NCBI GenBank assembly: GCA_947476895.1
Contig: CANJRX010000002.1
Location: forward strand, 124,001-188,000
Direction: 5' to 3'
DNA: 64,000 nucleotides
Source: Fidelibacterota bacterium
GTDB lineage: Bacteria; Pseudomonadota; Alphaproteobacteria; Rhodospirillales; Rhodospirillaceae
This document shows positions 8,579-16,659 of this stretch, one piece after another. Position numbers and translations under genes: made by a program. The first letter of the stretch is position 1. Every line of letters begins with the position of its first letter. The notes beneath the pieces were generated by a model. That model had not been told where the DNA came from. It saw only the letters and a program-made list of their open reading frames with translations, and made no database searches.

Positions 8579-9605
8579 TTTCGCCGACGCTATCAATGAG
8601 TGCCTGGACCAGGAAATGGCCCGGGACCCGTCGGTATTTGTCTACGGCATCGGCGTGCCAGACTTTAAGGGCATCTTCGGCACTACCGTCGGTCTCGCCG
8701 AGAAGTATGGCCCCAACCGTTGTTTTGATACCCCGCTCGCGGAAGACAGCATGACCGGCTTCGCGCTGGGCGCGGCCCTCAAAGGTATGCGCCCGGTTCA
8801 TACGCACATCCGCGCCGACTTCCTGCTGCTGACCTTGAACCAGATCGTCAACATGATCTCCTGCCACAACTATATGACGGGCGGGCACACGGCTGTTCCG
8901 TTGGTCGTGCGCGCCATTATCGGCCGCGGCTGGGGGCAGGGTGCTCAGCACAGCAAAAGCTTGTTCTCCTACTTCACGCATATTCCCGGATTGAAAGTCG
9001 TAGCGCCTGCCACGCCGCGCGACGGCAAAGGCCTGCTGGCCGCGGCGATCCGTGACAACAATCCGGTCGTGTTCCTCGAACACCGCTGGCTGCATTGGAT
9101 CGAAGGCGAAGTGCCTGAGGAGTCCTACGAGATTCCGTTGGGTGTCGCGCAGATCATGCGTCCAGGTTCGGACCTGACCCTGGTCGCCACGTCCTGGATG
9201 GTGATCGAAGCCGTGCACGCCGGCAAAATTCTGGCTGACTCCGGCATCAACGTCGAGATTATCGATCCGCGCACCCTGGCGCCTATGGATATGGACCCGA
9301 TCCTCGCGTCGGTCCGCAAGACCGGTCGCCTGTTGATCGCCGATTATGATTGGCTTAATTCAGGCTTGAGCGCGGAAATCGCCGCCAACGTCGGTGCGGC
9401 TTGTTTCGGCACGCTGAAACAGCCGATCGAACGTATCGGCTTTGCGCCGACGCCGTGCCCGACTGTGCGCACGCTTGAAAATCATTTCTATCCCAACGCC
9501 GAGACCATTATCCGTACGGTCGAGAAAATGTTGGGACGTCCGCCCATGGATTTGACCGGTGTGGACTTCTTCAGCCACGAGCGGCGCTTCCGCGGCCCGT
9601 TGTGA
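8565..9605 (+). CDS. Thiamine-diphosphate dehydrogenase E1 beta-like subunit (pair 2)
   Basis: A 346-residue E1-beta protein with TPLAEDSMTGFALGAAL (the conserved Glu is residue 60), RGWGQGAQHSKSL and GRLLIADYDWLNSGLSAEI. The ATG at 8565, overlapping the alpha gene by 14 bases, is chosen because the family N-terminus (RRLNFADAINECLDQEM) begins there; a start at 8553 is possible. It is collinear with the pair 1 beta protein along its length, so the second pair probably arose by duplication of an alpha-beta unit followed by divergence. Confidence 0.85.
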   Translation: MRRLNFADAINECLDQEMARDPSVFVYGIGVPDFKGIFGTTVGLAEKYGPNRCFDTPLAEDSMTGFALGAALKGMRPVHTHIRADFLLLTLNQIVNMISCHNYMTGGHTAVPLVVRAIIGRGWGQGAQHSKSLFSYFTHIPGLKVVAPATPRDGKGLLAAAIRDNNPVVFLEHRWLHWIEGEVPEESYEIPLGVAQIMRPGSDLTLVATSWMVIEAVHAGKILADSGINVEIIDPRTLAPMDMDPILASVRKTGRLLIADYDWLNSGLSAEIAANVGAACFGTLKQPIERIGFAPTPCPTVRTLENHFYPNAETIIRTVEKMLGRPPMDLTGVDFFSHERRFRGPL

Positions 9606-9643
9606 GTTATCGTTTCACCTGATTCAAGAAGGAGCTGTTGCTC

Positions 9644-10567
9644 TTGGCCACACTCACGCTCAAAGAATTCGCCGACCTGTTCGGCATCGACCCGGCTACC
9701 ATGCCCAAGGCTTGCGTTGATTTGATCAACAAAGGCACCTGGGGGTATTCGGCCTATCCGACCGCAGAGCGCGACCAGATCATTCTGGATTTCCTGCGCC
9801 GCATCCGCGACCGCCATTTCTCGTTTGTGACCGACGGCGACAAGAAACGTTGGATTGAAGGCTGGGGCGAGAACCTCAAAGGCTTCAAGGACTCCGGCAA
9901 CGTTGACGCGTTGTTGCCGCGCTACATCCGCCCCAATATGCCGGTGCGTTTGTACGGCGACTTTGTGAAGACCGAAGACCCCTATTTCGAAAAGCATTGG
10001 TACGAAGTTTTCCGCGAATGGATGTTCCTGACATACTTCAAGGGCTTCGATCACATTTTCGAATTCGGCTGCGGTTCGGGCTTCAACGTCGCGCGTCTGG
10101 CCGAGATGTATCCCAAATCAACCGTGCACGGTCTCGATTGGGCCGAGCCTTCGGTGGAAATCGTCGAAAACTTGCGCACCGTGAAGGGCCTGAAGACTCA
10201 GGGGCATCACTTCGACTTCTTCAATCCTGACTACAGCCTCGACATTCCGCCGAACTCGCTGGTGTTCACCGTGGGTGCGTTGGAGCAGACCGGCACGAAC
10301 AACGCGAAGTTCTTGGAATTCCTGATGGCTAAAAAACCGGCCTTGGTTTTCCACGCCGAGCCGACTTACGACTGGTACGATCCGAACAATCTGGTCGATC
10401 ACTTGGCGATCACGGCCCATGATCTGCGCAACTTCTGGCGCGGTTATCACGAGAACCTGAATAAGCTTAAAGAGCAGGGTAAAGTCGAAATTCTGAAAAC
10501 CAAGCGCGCCTACTTCGGCAGCCTGGTTCTCGAAGGGTACTCTCAAACGATCTGGCGTCCCCTCTAA
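9644..10567 (+). CDS. Class I SAM-dependent methyltransferase
   Basis: A 307-residue protein with a Rossmann methyltransferase core. HIFEFGCGSGFNVARLAEMYP (SAM motif I, about 138-157) is followed by VHGLDWAEPSVEIVENL, with the acidic ribose-binding Asp. The first 130 residues are a family-specific extension with no recognised motif. Two in-frame TTG codons, at 9638 and 9644, could start it. The second is preferred because AAGGAG (9629-9634) then lies nine bases upstream instead of three. The operon context suggests a sugar-nucleotide intermediate or glycan as acceptor, but this is inference. Confidence 0.75.
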   Translation: MATLTLKEFADLFGIDPATMPKACVDLINKGTWGYSAYPTAERDQIILDFLRRIRDRHFSFVTDGDKKRWIEGWGENLKGFKDSGNVDALLPRYIRPNMPVRLYGDFVKTEDPYFEKHWYEVFREWMFLTYFKGFDHIFEFGCGSGFNVARLAEMYPKSTVHGLDWAEPSVEIVENLRTVKGLKTQGHHFDFFNPDYSLDIPPNSLVFTVGALEQTGTNNAKFLEFLMAKKPALVFHAEPTYDWYDPNNLVDHLAITAHDLRNFWRGYHENLNKLKEQGKVEILKTKRAYFGSLVLEGYSQTIWRPL

Positions 10568-10576
10568 GGACACACA

Positions 10577-11359
10577 ATGGATCTCGGCCTTCGCGGCAAA
10601 CGAGCGCTTATCACCGGCGGCAGCCACGGTATCGGGCTGGCGGCGGCTAAGGCTCTTGCCGCAGAAGGTTGCGACGTCGCCATTTGCTCACGCAGCGAAG
10701 AGCGCCTTGCCAGCGCATCCAAAGAACTAAAAGCTTTGGGCGTCGCGGTTATCGCCGCGCCCTGTGACGTGCACTCCGGTGAAACCATCCAAGCCTTCTG
10801 TGACGACGTCGCTAAGCAATGGGGCGGGGTCGATATCCTCATTAACAACGTCGGTGGCGGAGGACGCTGGGGCAAAGCCTCGGTCGAAGACACCGACGAA
10901 AAAGTTTGGGTCGAAGTTTACGAAAAGAACGCGCTGGCCGCCGTGCGCTTTACGGTGCGCTGCCTGCCGTACATGCGCCAAAAGAAATGGGGCCGCGTGG
11001 TGACGGTGACCTCGCGCTTGGGCCGGGAAGGTGGCGGACGGGCGTGGTTCAATATGGCCAAAGCCGCTCAGACCAGCATGATGAAAACGCTCGGCATGAA
11101 TCACGAACTGGCCGGTGACGGCATCACCTTCAACAGCGTCGCGCCCGGCAACATCATGATTCCCAATACGGGTTGGGAAGAAAACATGAAGACCGATCCG
11201 GAAGGTTTCCGTAAATACGTGGCACAAGAGTGCCCGTTGGGCCGCCTGGGCACCCCGGAAGAAGTCGGCGCTGTCATTGCGTTCATCTGTTCGCAGCGCG
11301 CGAGCCTGATCAACGGCGCGGCCATTGCCGTCGACGGCGGCGAAAGTCGGGCGTTTTAA
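10577..11359 (+). CDS. Short-chain dehydrogenase/reductase with Phe at the catalytic Tyr position
   Basis: A 260-residue classical SDR with TGGSHGIG near residue 14, NNVGGGG for the NNAG motif and a C-terminal INGAAIAVDGGESRAF. The active-site block reads Trp157-Phe158-Asn159-Met160-Ala161-Lys162: the Lys of YxxxK is present but Phe replaces the Tyr. T145/S146 occupy the Ser position. Loss of the Tyr hydroxyl would normally abolish standard reductase chemistry, so the protein may be a non-redox or substrate-assisted enzyme, or a binding subunit. It is the last gene of the rightward operon, with TAAGGA ahead of its ATG, and ends 7 bases before the opposing aldo/keto reductase. Confidence 0.8.
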   Translation: MDLGLRGKRALITGGSHGIGLAAAKALAAEGCDVAICSRSEERLASASKELKALGVAVIAAPCDVHSGETIQAFCDDVAKQWGGVDILINNVGGGGRWGKASVEDTDEKVWVEVYEKNALAAVRFTVRCLPYMRQKKWGRVVTVTSRLGREGGGRAWFNMAKAAQTSMMKTLGMNHELAGDGITFNSVAPGNIMIPNTGWEENMKTDPEGFRKYVAQECPLGRLGTPEEVGAVIAFICSQRASLINGAAIAVDGGESRAF

Positions 11360-11366
11360 GCCGGCG

Positions 11367-12371
11367 TTACTTTTTTACCAGAATATCGCGCGGCTTCTGA
11401 TCAGCGGCGGGCGCTACAAAAAAGCTGGTTGTGGCATTCAGCGCCAGAATGTCGCGCACCAGTTCTTTGGGCAGCGGACCTTCATCGACCGCTGCCACGT
11501 TTTTAGAAACCTCCGCCTCGTTGAACATGCCCGATATCACGGTCGCGACACCGCGGATCGACAGGCAGAACCTTAGCGCGGCTTCGAATAGAGGCCGCAC
11601 GCCGTGTTCTTCAGCCATGTGTGCGAGGGATTCGCTGCCCTCGATCCAGCGTTCGCGCTGCTCAGGCGACCAGGCCGCGCGATGATCTCCGGCAGCGAAC
11701 TGCGTGCTGCGATCAATCGCGCCCGATAAAAATCCGAAACACAGCGGCGTACGCGCGAGGATGCTGTGTCCGCCGGCTTGCATCTTGTCGAGCAAGCCGC
11801 TGGAGACGACGCGCGTATCCATCATGTTGAAATTGGCTTGGATGGTGGTCACTGAAGACTCGCCAACCACCGTGCTGGCTTCTTCGGGCGAACGCACGGA
11901 AACACCCAGGGCACGCACCTTGCCGGCTTTTACCAAGCCTTGAAGCGCATCCAAGATCTCGGGGCGGGTGCGCAGCCAATCCAAGGGCGGGTTGTGCAGC
12001 TGGAGAAGGTCCACGTAATCGGTCTGGAGCCGTTTCAGGCTACCGTCTAATGATGCGCGCATACCTTCGGGCGAGAAGTCGGCCGCGCCCGTGTACGATG
12101 GCCAGCCTACTTTCGTGGCCAGCACAACGTCACTGCGTTTGGTGTGGAAGGCCTGGCCCAGCAGAGTCTCGCTGTGGCCTGCGCCATAAACATTCGACGT
12201 ATCGAAAAATGTGACGCCCGACTCAAGGGCGTGATCTAAGGCCCTGAGCGAGACTTGGTCGTTGGTGTCGCCATAGGATGTCGGCCCGTCGGTGCGGCCG
12301 CCGATACCCCAGGCGCCGAACGCAAGTTCCGATACTTCGATGTCCGTATTGCCTAAGCGGCGACGTCGCAC
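11367..12371 (-). CDS. Aldo/keto reductase
   Basis: A 334-residue AKR-superfamily TIM barrel. The catalytic tetrad is complete: Asp57 and Tyr62 in FFDTSNVYGAGHSE, Lys87 in ATKVGW and His126 in DLLQLHNP. The start codon is GTG at 12371, 8 bases after the stop of the radical SAM gene, so the two are probably one leftward transcript. It would reduce a carbonyl or sugar ketone with NADPH. Similar AKRs act as sugar 3-ketoreductases in deoxysugar pathways, but nothing in the sequence fixes the substrate. Confidence 0.85.
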   Translation of the reverse strand: MRRRRLGNTDIEVSELAFGAWGIGGRTDGPTSYGDTNDQVSLRALDHALESGVTFFDTSNVYGAGHSETLLGQAFHTKRSDVVLATKVGWPSYTGAADFSPEGMRASLDGSLKRLQTDYVDLLQLHNPPLDWLRTRPEILDALQGLVKAGKVRALGVSVRSPEEASTVVGESSVTTIQANFNMMDTRVVSSGLLDKMQAGGHSILARTPLCFGFLSGAIDRSTQFAAGDHRAAWSPEQRERWIEGSESLAHMAEEHGVRPLFEAALRFCLSIRGVATVISGMFNEAEVSKNVAAVDEGPLPKELVRDILALNATTSFFVAPAADQKPRDILVKK

Positions 12372-12379
12372 AGCCGAAC

Positions 12380-14365
12380 TCAGTAGTGGCCGGCGAGTTG
12401 CCGTTCAATGACCTTGTTGGTGTAAAGGTAGGCGCCTTTTTTATTGCCCCACCACACCACTTCGCGGCACCACTTCTGCAGGTCGCTGTAATCGCTCGAA
12501 GCGCGATTGATCTGCACGGTGGTGGGCTTGCGCTCTAGGCCGACCATGCGGCCTGTTCGCACGCCCTGCCAGAAGCTGACGAGGTCGTGGTCGAGATTGA
12601 TGGTGATGTCAGGCGCGGAAACCGGCAGCTTAATCAGCGCGAGGTTGAGCTTCAGCGCGTCGGCAAGGGCGTCGCGGGACAGTTTCTCGGTTTCCGGAAT
12701 GAAGGTGGCCAGCAGGCGGCCGGCTTCCTCGTAAAGGTCCTTCAAGCGGTCTTCAACGGCAAGGCGGATGAACATGTATTCGTCCGCCGGCCAGTAAATG
12801 CCCAAGTATTCCTTGGAATAGACGTATTCTGGCCCGCCGTCCTGAATCGCTTTGGCTTCTTTCAGGAAGAAGTCGCGGATTTCAGCAATCAGGGGGTATT
12901 GCTTGGCATCAACATCGAGGAATGTCTCGAACACTTCGCCATAAGGGGTTCCGGTGTTCTCGTGCACGACCATGAGAGGAATTTGCATGATCTTGTCGAA
13001 ATGCAGGAAGGCGGCCATCCATCCAAATGCGCGTGTCTTGCGCCAGTCTTCGAGCGGCGTCGAGGCCGTGCAGGTGATGAGTTCTTGATATTCGGGCATG
13101 TCGTCTTCAAGAACGATGCGCTCGCCGTGAATGTTAATGATCTCGGAACGCACCGTCTTGATGCCGTATTTATCCTGGTACGCCGGATTGCCCATTTCCG
13201 CGTTTGGCAGAATCGAGCAGTTATTGAATTGAATGCGGTTGTGCTGACCATTGGCAATGAGATGACTCACGCCATTCACGAAGCTGCGATAGGTCTCGCC
13301 GGGGAGACCCAGAATTAAGTCGCTATAGGTCTCAACGCCGTCCGAGGTGAAGCGGCGCGCCAATTCGTTATAGGTATCGATCGAAATGTTATCGCGCTTA
13401 ATGGCTTCCAGTGTCGTCATATCGACGCTTTGCATCGACAGCGCCACGCCCTTATTGAGGCCGGCATCGGACAGGATTTTCTGGGTCAAGTAGGCGCGTT
13501 CGGTCGCGTTCTTGGTATTCTGTACGGACAGGCCGCTGGGGAACCCGGTCTTCTTCTTCACGCCCGCCACGTACTCGGCGATTTCAACGTCGCGTTTCTG
13601 GATGCCGAAGTTGGCGTCACAGCAGAAAATGTATTCGATCTTTTGAGACGCAAACCAATCAGCCTCGGCGAACAAGCGATCGATGCCAAATTTGGTGACT
13701 TTGCCGGCCGTGGCCGAACCCCAATCGCAGAACGTGCAGCGGAACGGGCAGCCGCGGTTGGTCTCCCACAGGCCAATCCAAGATTCGCTGGTATTGGAGA
13801 TCATGATATTTTTGAAGGTGCCTTCAAGGAACGGCGAAGGAACTTCGTCCAATTCCTTGAAACGTTCGCGCGCAGTCGTGCGCACATATTTGCCGTTCGC
13901 ATCGATGAAGCTGAGGCCTGCGACATTCGCCCAGTCGCGCGAAGGATAGGTTTCGATCAGCTCTAGGAAGGTTTTTTCGCCTTCGTTATGGACGGCGACA
14001 TCGACCCAAGGATGCTTGCGCAGCCAACCTTCGGGGCCATCGGGCACATGAGGACCGCCCGCCATGATCAGAATGTTTGGGTTCAGCGCCTTAAGGCGGC
14101 GCGCGATTTCCATCGAGATTTCGTGGTTCCAGACGTAGAGGCTGAAACCCACGATGTCCGCGCTTTTCAAATGCTCGACGGCTTTGCCGATGGCTTCGCG
14201 TTTATAAATCGCCGGATAGAAGTTGTAGCGTTCAGGACGAGGTGAATTCTTTTCCGCATAGACCTGTAAGAGGCCGATGGAATACGGCAAGTAATTCTGG
14301 CCCGAGAAACTGTTGTTGATCTGGACTAGGCCGATATTTACTTTTTTAGTAGCTGTGTCACTCAT
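12380..14365 (-). CDS. B12-binding-domain radical SAM enzyme
   Basis: A 661-residue protein. The N-terminal 140 residues resemble the cobalamin-binding fold (ADIVGFSLYVWN, ILIMAGGPHVPD, VDVAVHNEGEKTFLEL). A radical SAM core follows with Cys206, Cys210 and Cys213 in RGCPFRCTFCDWG for the 4Fe-4S cluster. Later segments ILGLPGETYRSF and NRIQFNNCSILPNAEMG are typical of this class. The last 200 residues are a helical extension. Family members methylate unactivated carbons or rearrange carbon skeletons. Beside a glycan pathway it could C-methylate a sugar or lipid carrier, but that is a guess. It is the first gene of a two-gene leftward unit with the aldo/keto reductase. Confidence 0.85.
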   Translation of the reverse strand: MSDTATKKVNIGLVQINNSFSGQNYLPYSIGLLQVYAEKNSPRPERYNFYPAIYKREAIGKAVEHLKSADIVGFSLYVWNHEISMEIARRLKALNPNILIMAGGPHVPDGPEGWLRKHPWVDVAVHNEGEKTFLELIETYPSRDWANVAGLSFIDANGKYVRTTARERFKELDEVPSPFLEGTFKNIMISNTSESWIGLWETNRGCPFRCTFCDWGSATAGKVTKFGIDRLFAEADWFASQKIEYIFCCDANFGIQKRDVEIAEYVAGVKKKTGFPSGLSVQNTKNATERAYLTQKILSDAGLNKGVALSMQSVDMTTLEAIKRDNISIDTYNELARRFTSDGVETYSDLILGLPGETYRSFVNGVSHLIANGQHNRIQFNNCSILPNAEMGNPAYQDKYGIKTVRSEIINIHGERIVLEDDMPEYQELITCTASTPLEDWRKTRAFGWMAAFLHFDKIMQIPLMVVHENTGTPYGEVFETFLDVDAKQYPLIAEIRDFFLKEAKAIQDGGPEYVYSKEYLGIYWPADEYMFIRLAVEDRLKDLYEEAGRLLATFIPETEKLSRDALADALKLNLALIKLPVSAPDITINLDHDLVSFWQGVRTGRMVGLERKPTTVQINRASSDYSDLQKWCREVVWWGNKKGAYLYTNKVIERQLAGHY

Positions 14366-14589
14366 TCTGACTTCCGGACTGCGCCGAGCGTGGCGGGCAA
14401 AAATTGTTATACGCTTGATCTTGATCAGGCCCTAGCCCATCAAGCCGTGCGACCACTCACTTTGCAGCATATAGAGCGCGTATTCCTTAATTGCCACATG
14501 TGGTTAGGTAAATAAATAGGGTCTTCATAAACCCGTATTTTGTATGTCTTAACACGCTAAATATAACGCAGAGGTTAAAGGGAAACTGA

Positions 14590-15558
14590 ATGTTTAAAGG
14601 CCGCAATTGCCTGGTTGCAGGCGCCAGTGGATTTCTAGGCGGAGCCCTCGCAAAGCGCCTTTTGAACGAAGGGGCCGTCGTCCGTGGCACCCGCCTGAGT
14701 AAGGCGCCGACCTTCAACCATCCCCAGATGACCTGGGAGCAGGCCGACCTCCGTAATCCCGAGGAATGCCAAAGGGTTATGGCGGGGATCGACTATCTGT
14801 TCATATGTGCGGCCAACACCGCGGGCGCCAAAATCATCCGGGAAACGCCCATGGTGCACGTTACCCCCAACGTCCTCATGAACACACAGCTGCTCGAGGC
14901 GGCTCACGCTGCGGGTGTGAAAAAGGCGCTGTTTATCTCCAGCGGTGCGGCCTATCCCACGCTCGACGGCGCGCCTTTGGAAGAGGGTGACATGTTCAAG
15001 GCAGACCCGCCGGACGTGTATTTTCACGCCGGCTGGATGAAACGCTACGCCGAGATCCTCTGCCGCACGTATGCCGAGAAGTTGAAAAATCCCATGTCCG
15101 GCGTTGTCGTGCGCCCGTCCAATGTTTACGGACCCGGCGATAAATTTGATTGGGACCGTTCGCATGTGACGGCCGCACAAATGCGCCGGGTCATGGAACG
15201 CCAAGCGCCGATTGTTGTCTGGGGCACCGGCAACGATGTGCGCGATCTAATTTATGTCGATGATTTTGTGACAGGCACGCTTGCTGCGTTCGCCGTCGAT
15301 GACCCGTTCTTTTGCGTCAACATCTGTTCGGGCCAGGGCCACTCAGTGCGCGAAATCGTCGAAACGGCTATTGAGGTGGATGGCTACCGCGATGCCAAGG
15401 TTGTGTTTGATGCGTCTCAGCCCACGACCATCGCCAAACGCCTGTTTTCGGCGGATCTGGCGCGAAACCGCTTAGGCTTCGCAGCGACAACATCCTTGCG
15501 TGACGGTATGGCGCAAACCATGGCCTGGTATCACGCGCACAATAAACGGCCTGAATAA
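14590..15558 (+). CDS. NAD-dependent epimerase/dehydratase, GDP-fucose-synthase-like
   Basis: A 322-residue extended SDR with GASGFLGG at 11-18, ISSGAAYP at about 116-123 and VRPSNVYGPGDKFD, resembling GDP-L-fucose synthase/WcaG-type epimerase-reductases. The usual YxxxK is not plain. The Lys that best fits by the following KxxxE spacing is Lys151 (GWMKRYAE), which has Ala147 four residues before it; the nearest Tyr is 144. AAAGGGAA precedes the ATG. A C4 reductase finishing a GDP-6-deoxy-heptose is an attractive role given the dehydratase and epimerase nearby, but substrate and activity are inferred. Confidence 0.75.
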   Translation: MFKGRNCLVAGASGFLGGALAKRLLNEGAVVRGTRLSKAPTFNHPQMTWEQADLRNPEECQRVMAGIDYLFICAANTAGAKIIRETPMVHVTPNVLMNTQLLEAAHAAGVKKALFISSGAAYPTLDGAPLEEGDMFKADPPDVYFHAGWMKRYAEILCRTYAEKLKNPMSGVVVRPSNVYGPGDKFDWDRSHVTAAQMRRVMERQAPIVVWGTGNDVRDLIYVDDFVTGTLAAFAVDDPFFCVNICSGQGHSVREIVETAIEVDGYRDAKVVFDASQPTTIAKRLFSADLARNRLGFAATTSLRDGMAQTMAWYHAHNKRPE

Positions 15559-15569
15559 GCCGACTTACC

Positions 15570-15791
15570 CTACATCCCCATCTTGCGGCGTGGCATGACG
15601 GGATTGCCCGTTACCAATGCAACGATGTGGGCGGCTGTTGCGAGGCTCATCACCACCAAGATCAGCATAAACAGCCGATACGGCAGCAGCCGCGGCTTCA
15701 AAAGGTCGGCCGGTTTACGCTCTTGCCAAATACAAATTCCCAGCAAAAGCAACTCAACCACAAACAGACCAATCGTAGCGTTGAGACTCAT
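15570..15791 (-). CDS. Small two-helix membrane protein
   Basis: A 73-residue protein with two hydrophobic segments (about 6-22 and 40-61) joined by a charged loop (QERKPADLLKPR), and a basic tail PVMPRRKMGM. The alternation of hydrophobic and basic stretches supports a real inner-membrane protein. I do not recognise the family. It ends 11 bases after the convergent 14590-15558 gene. Confidence 0.6.
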   Translation of the reverse strand: MSLNATIGLFVVELLLLGICIWQERKPADLLKPRLLPYRLFMLILVVMSLATAAHIVALVTGNPVMPRRKMGM

Positions 15792-15841
15792 AACGAACTC
15801 CGGGTTACATAATAATGCGCTGTAGATAGGCGATGCGGCCG

Positions 15842-16627
15842 TTAATCGCCAGGGGCTTCTGGCGTTTTTGGCTTAATGATGGGGTCGCCTTCTTGGCGGA
15901 CTATATGTTCCTCGACGATCAAAACACGTAAATTATATTGCGCGATTTGAGAGCCCATGCGCATGCCTTGACGATAGCAACCCGCGGCCTTTTCATAGTC
16001 TTGCGTCAAGTCACCCAGGCCGCGCTCGTACATAAAACCCAGCTCGATAAAGGCATCGGCTGAGCCACCTGCGGCGGCGTCTTTGAAATGCGGCCGCGCG
16101 ACTTTCCAATCCGCGGTTATTCCGCCCCGACCCTTGGCGGACATTTCACCGATCCAGTATTGGGCGGCAGGATTACCCTGTGCGGCGCTCTGCCTGAACC
16201 AAGAGGCTGCTTGCACCTCATCTTTTGAAACGCCCATGCCGCTCATGTAAGCCACGCCGAGAAGATACTCGGCATGACTATGGCCTTTGTCGGCGGCCGT
16301 GCGAAAAAGCGCAATTGCCTTAGCGTAGGCCACAGCCTTTTCAATTTCGTTGCCGCTGGCTGAGGCGGTGTAACGCAATCCAAGCAAAACCAAAGCATCA
16401 TTGTCCCCGCTCCCGGCGAGGGCCGTCAGGTCTTCGAGGCTCAGGGCATCGAGGTCTTCATTGAGAAAACGCTTGTTATCGCTGACGGGCGTTACGCACA
16501 AAGTTTCGCCGCCAGCGGCTTGCTTGGACGCCGCCGTTTGTTGCGCAGGCGGGGTGCAGGCCGTGAGAGCCGCTGAAAGGCCAAGGGCTGACGCTGTCAA
16601 AAATAGGAATCGATTTTTTGTATTCAT
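15842..16627 (-). CDS. Sel1-repeat lipoprotein, last gene of the gspK-D unit
   Basis: About 261 residues. The N-terminus is a lipoprotein signal with LTAC ending at Cys24. The body carries Sel1-like repeats of the form A..LG..Y..G.GV..D...A..WFR.AA..G..AAQY (for example YLLGVAYMSGMGVSKDEVQAASWF). Sel1 repeats are short helical hairpins used in protein-protein contacts. The gene follows gspD by 32 bases on the same strand. A periplasmic helper or pilotin-like role for the secretin is possible, though GspD itself already has a lipobox. An in-frame ATG lies 12 bases upstream; the chosen ATG has a weak GAGAA before it. Confidence 0.75.
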   Translation of the reverse strand: MNTKNRFLFLTASALGLSAALTACTPPAQQTAASKQAAGGETLCVTPVSDNKRFLNEDLDALSLEDLTALAGSGDNDALVLLGLRYTASASGNEIEKAVAYAKAIALFRTAADKGHSHAEYLLGVAYMSGMGVSKDEVQAASWFRQSAAQGNPAAQYWIGEMSAKGRGGITADWKVARPHFKDAAAGGSADAFIELGFMYERGLGDLTQDYEKAAGCYRQGMRMGSQIAQYNLRVLIVEEHIVRQEGDPIIKPKTPEAPGD

Positions 16628-16659
16628 ACTGGTTCTCATAACTCAGACGTAGGGCGTTA

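Noticed and set aside
5548-9605. Standard pyruvate or branched-chain 2-oxoacid dehydrogenase operon
   Set aside because: No E2 or E3 gene is present and the flanking genes are sugar-nucleotide enzymes.
14540-14567. Possible promoter (TTGTAT, 16-base spacer, TATAAC) before the 14590 gene
   Set aside because: The -35 element matches only three of six consensus bases, so the evidence is too weak to annotate.
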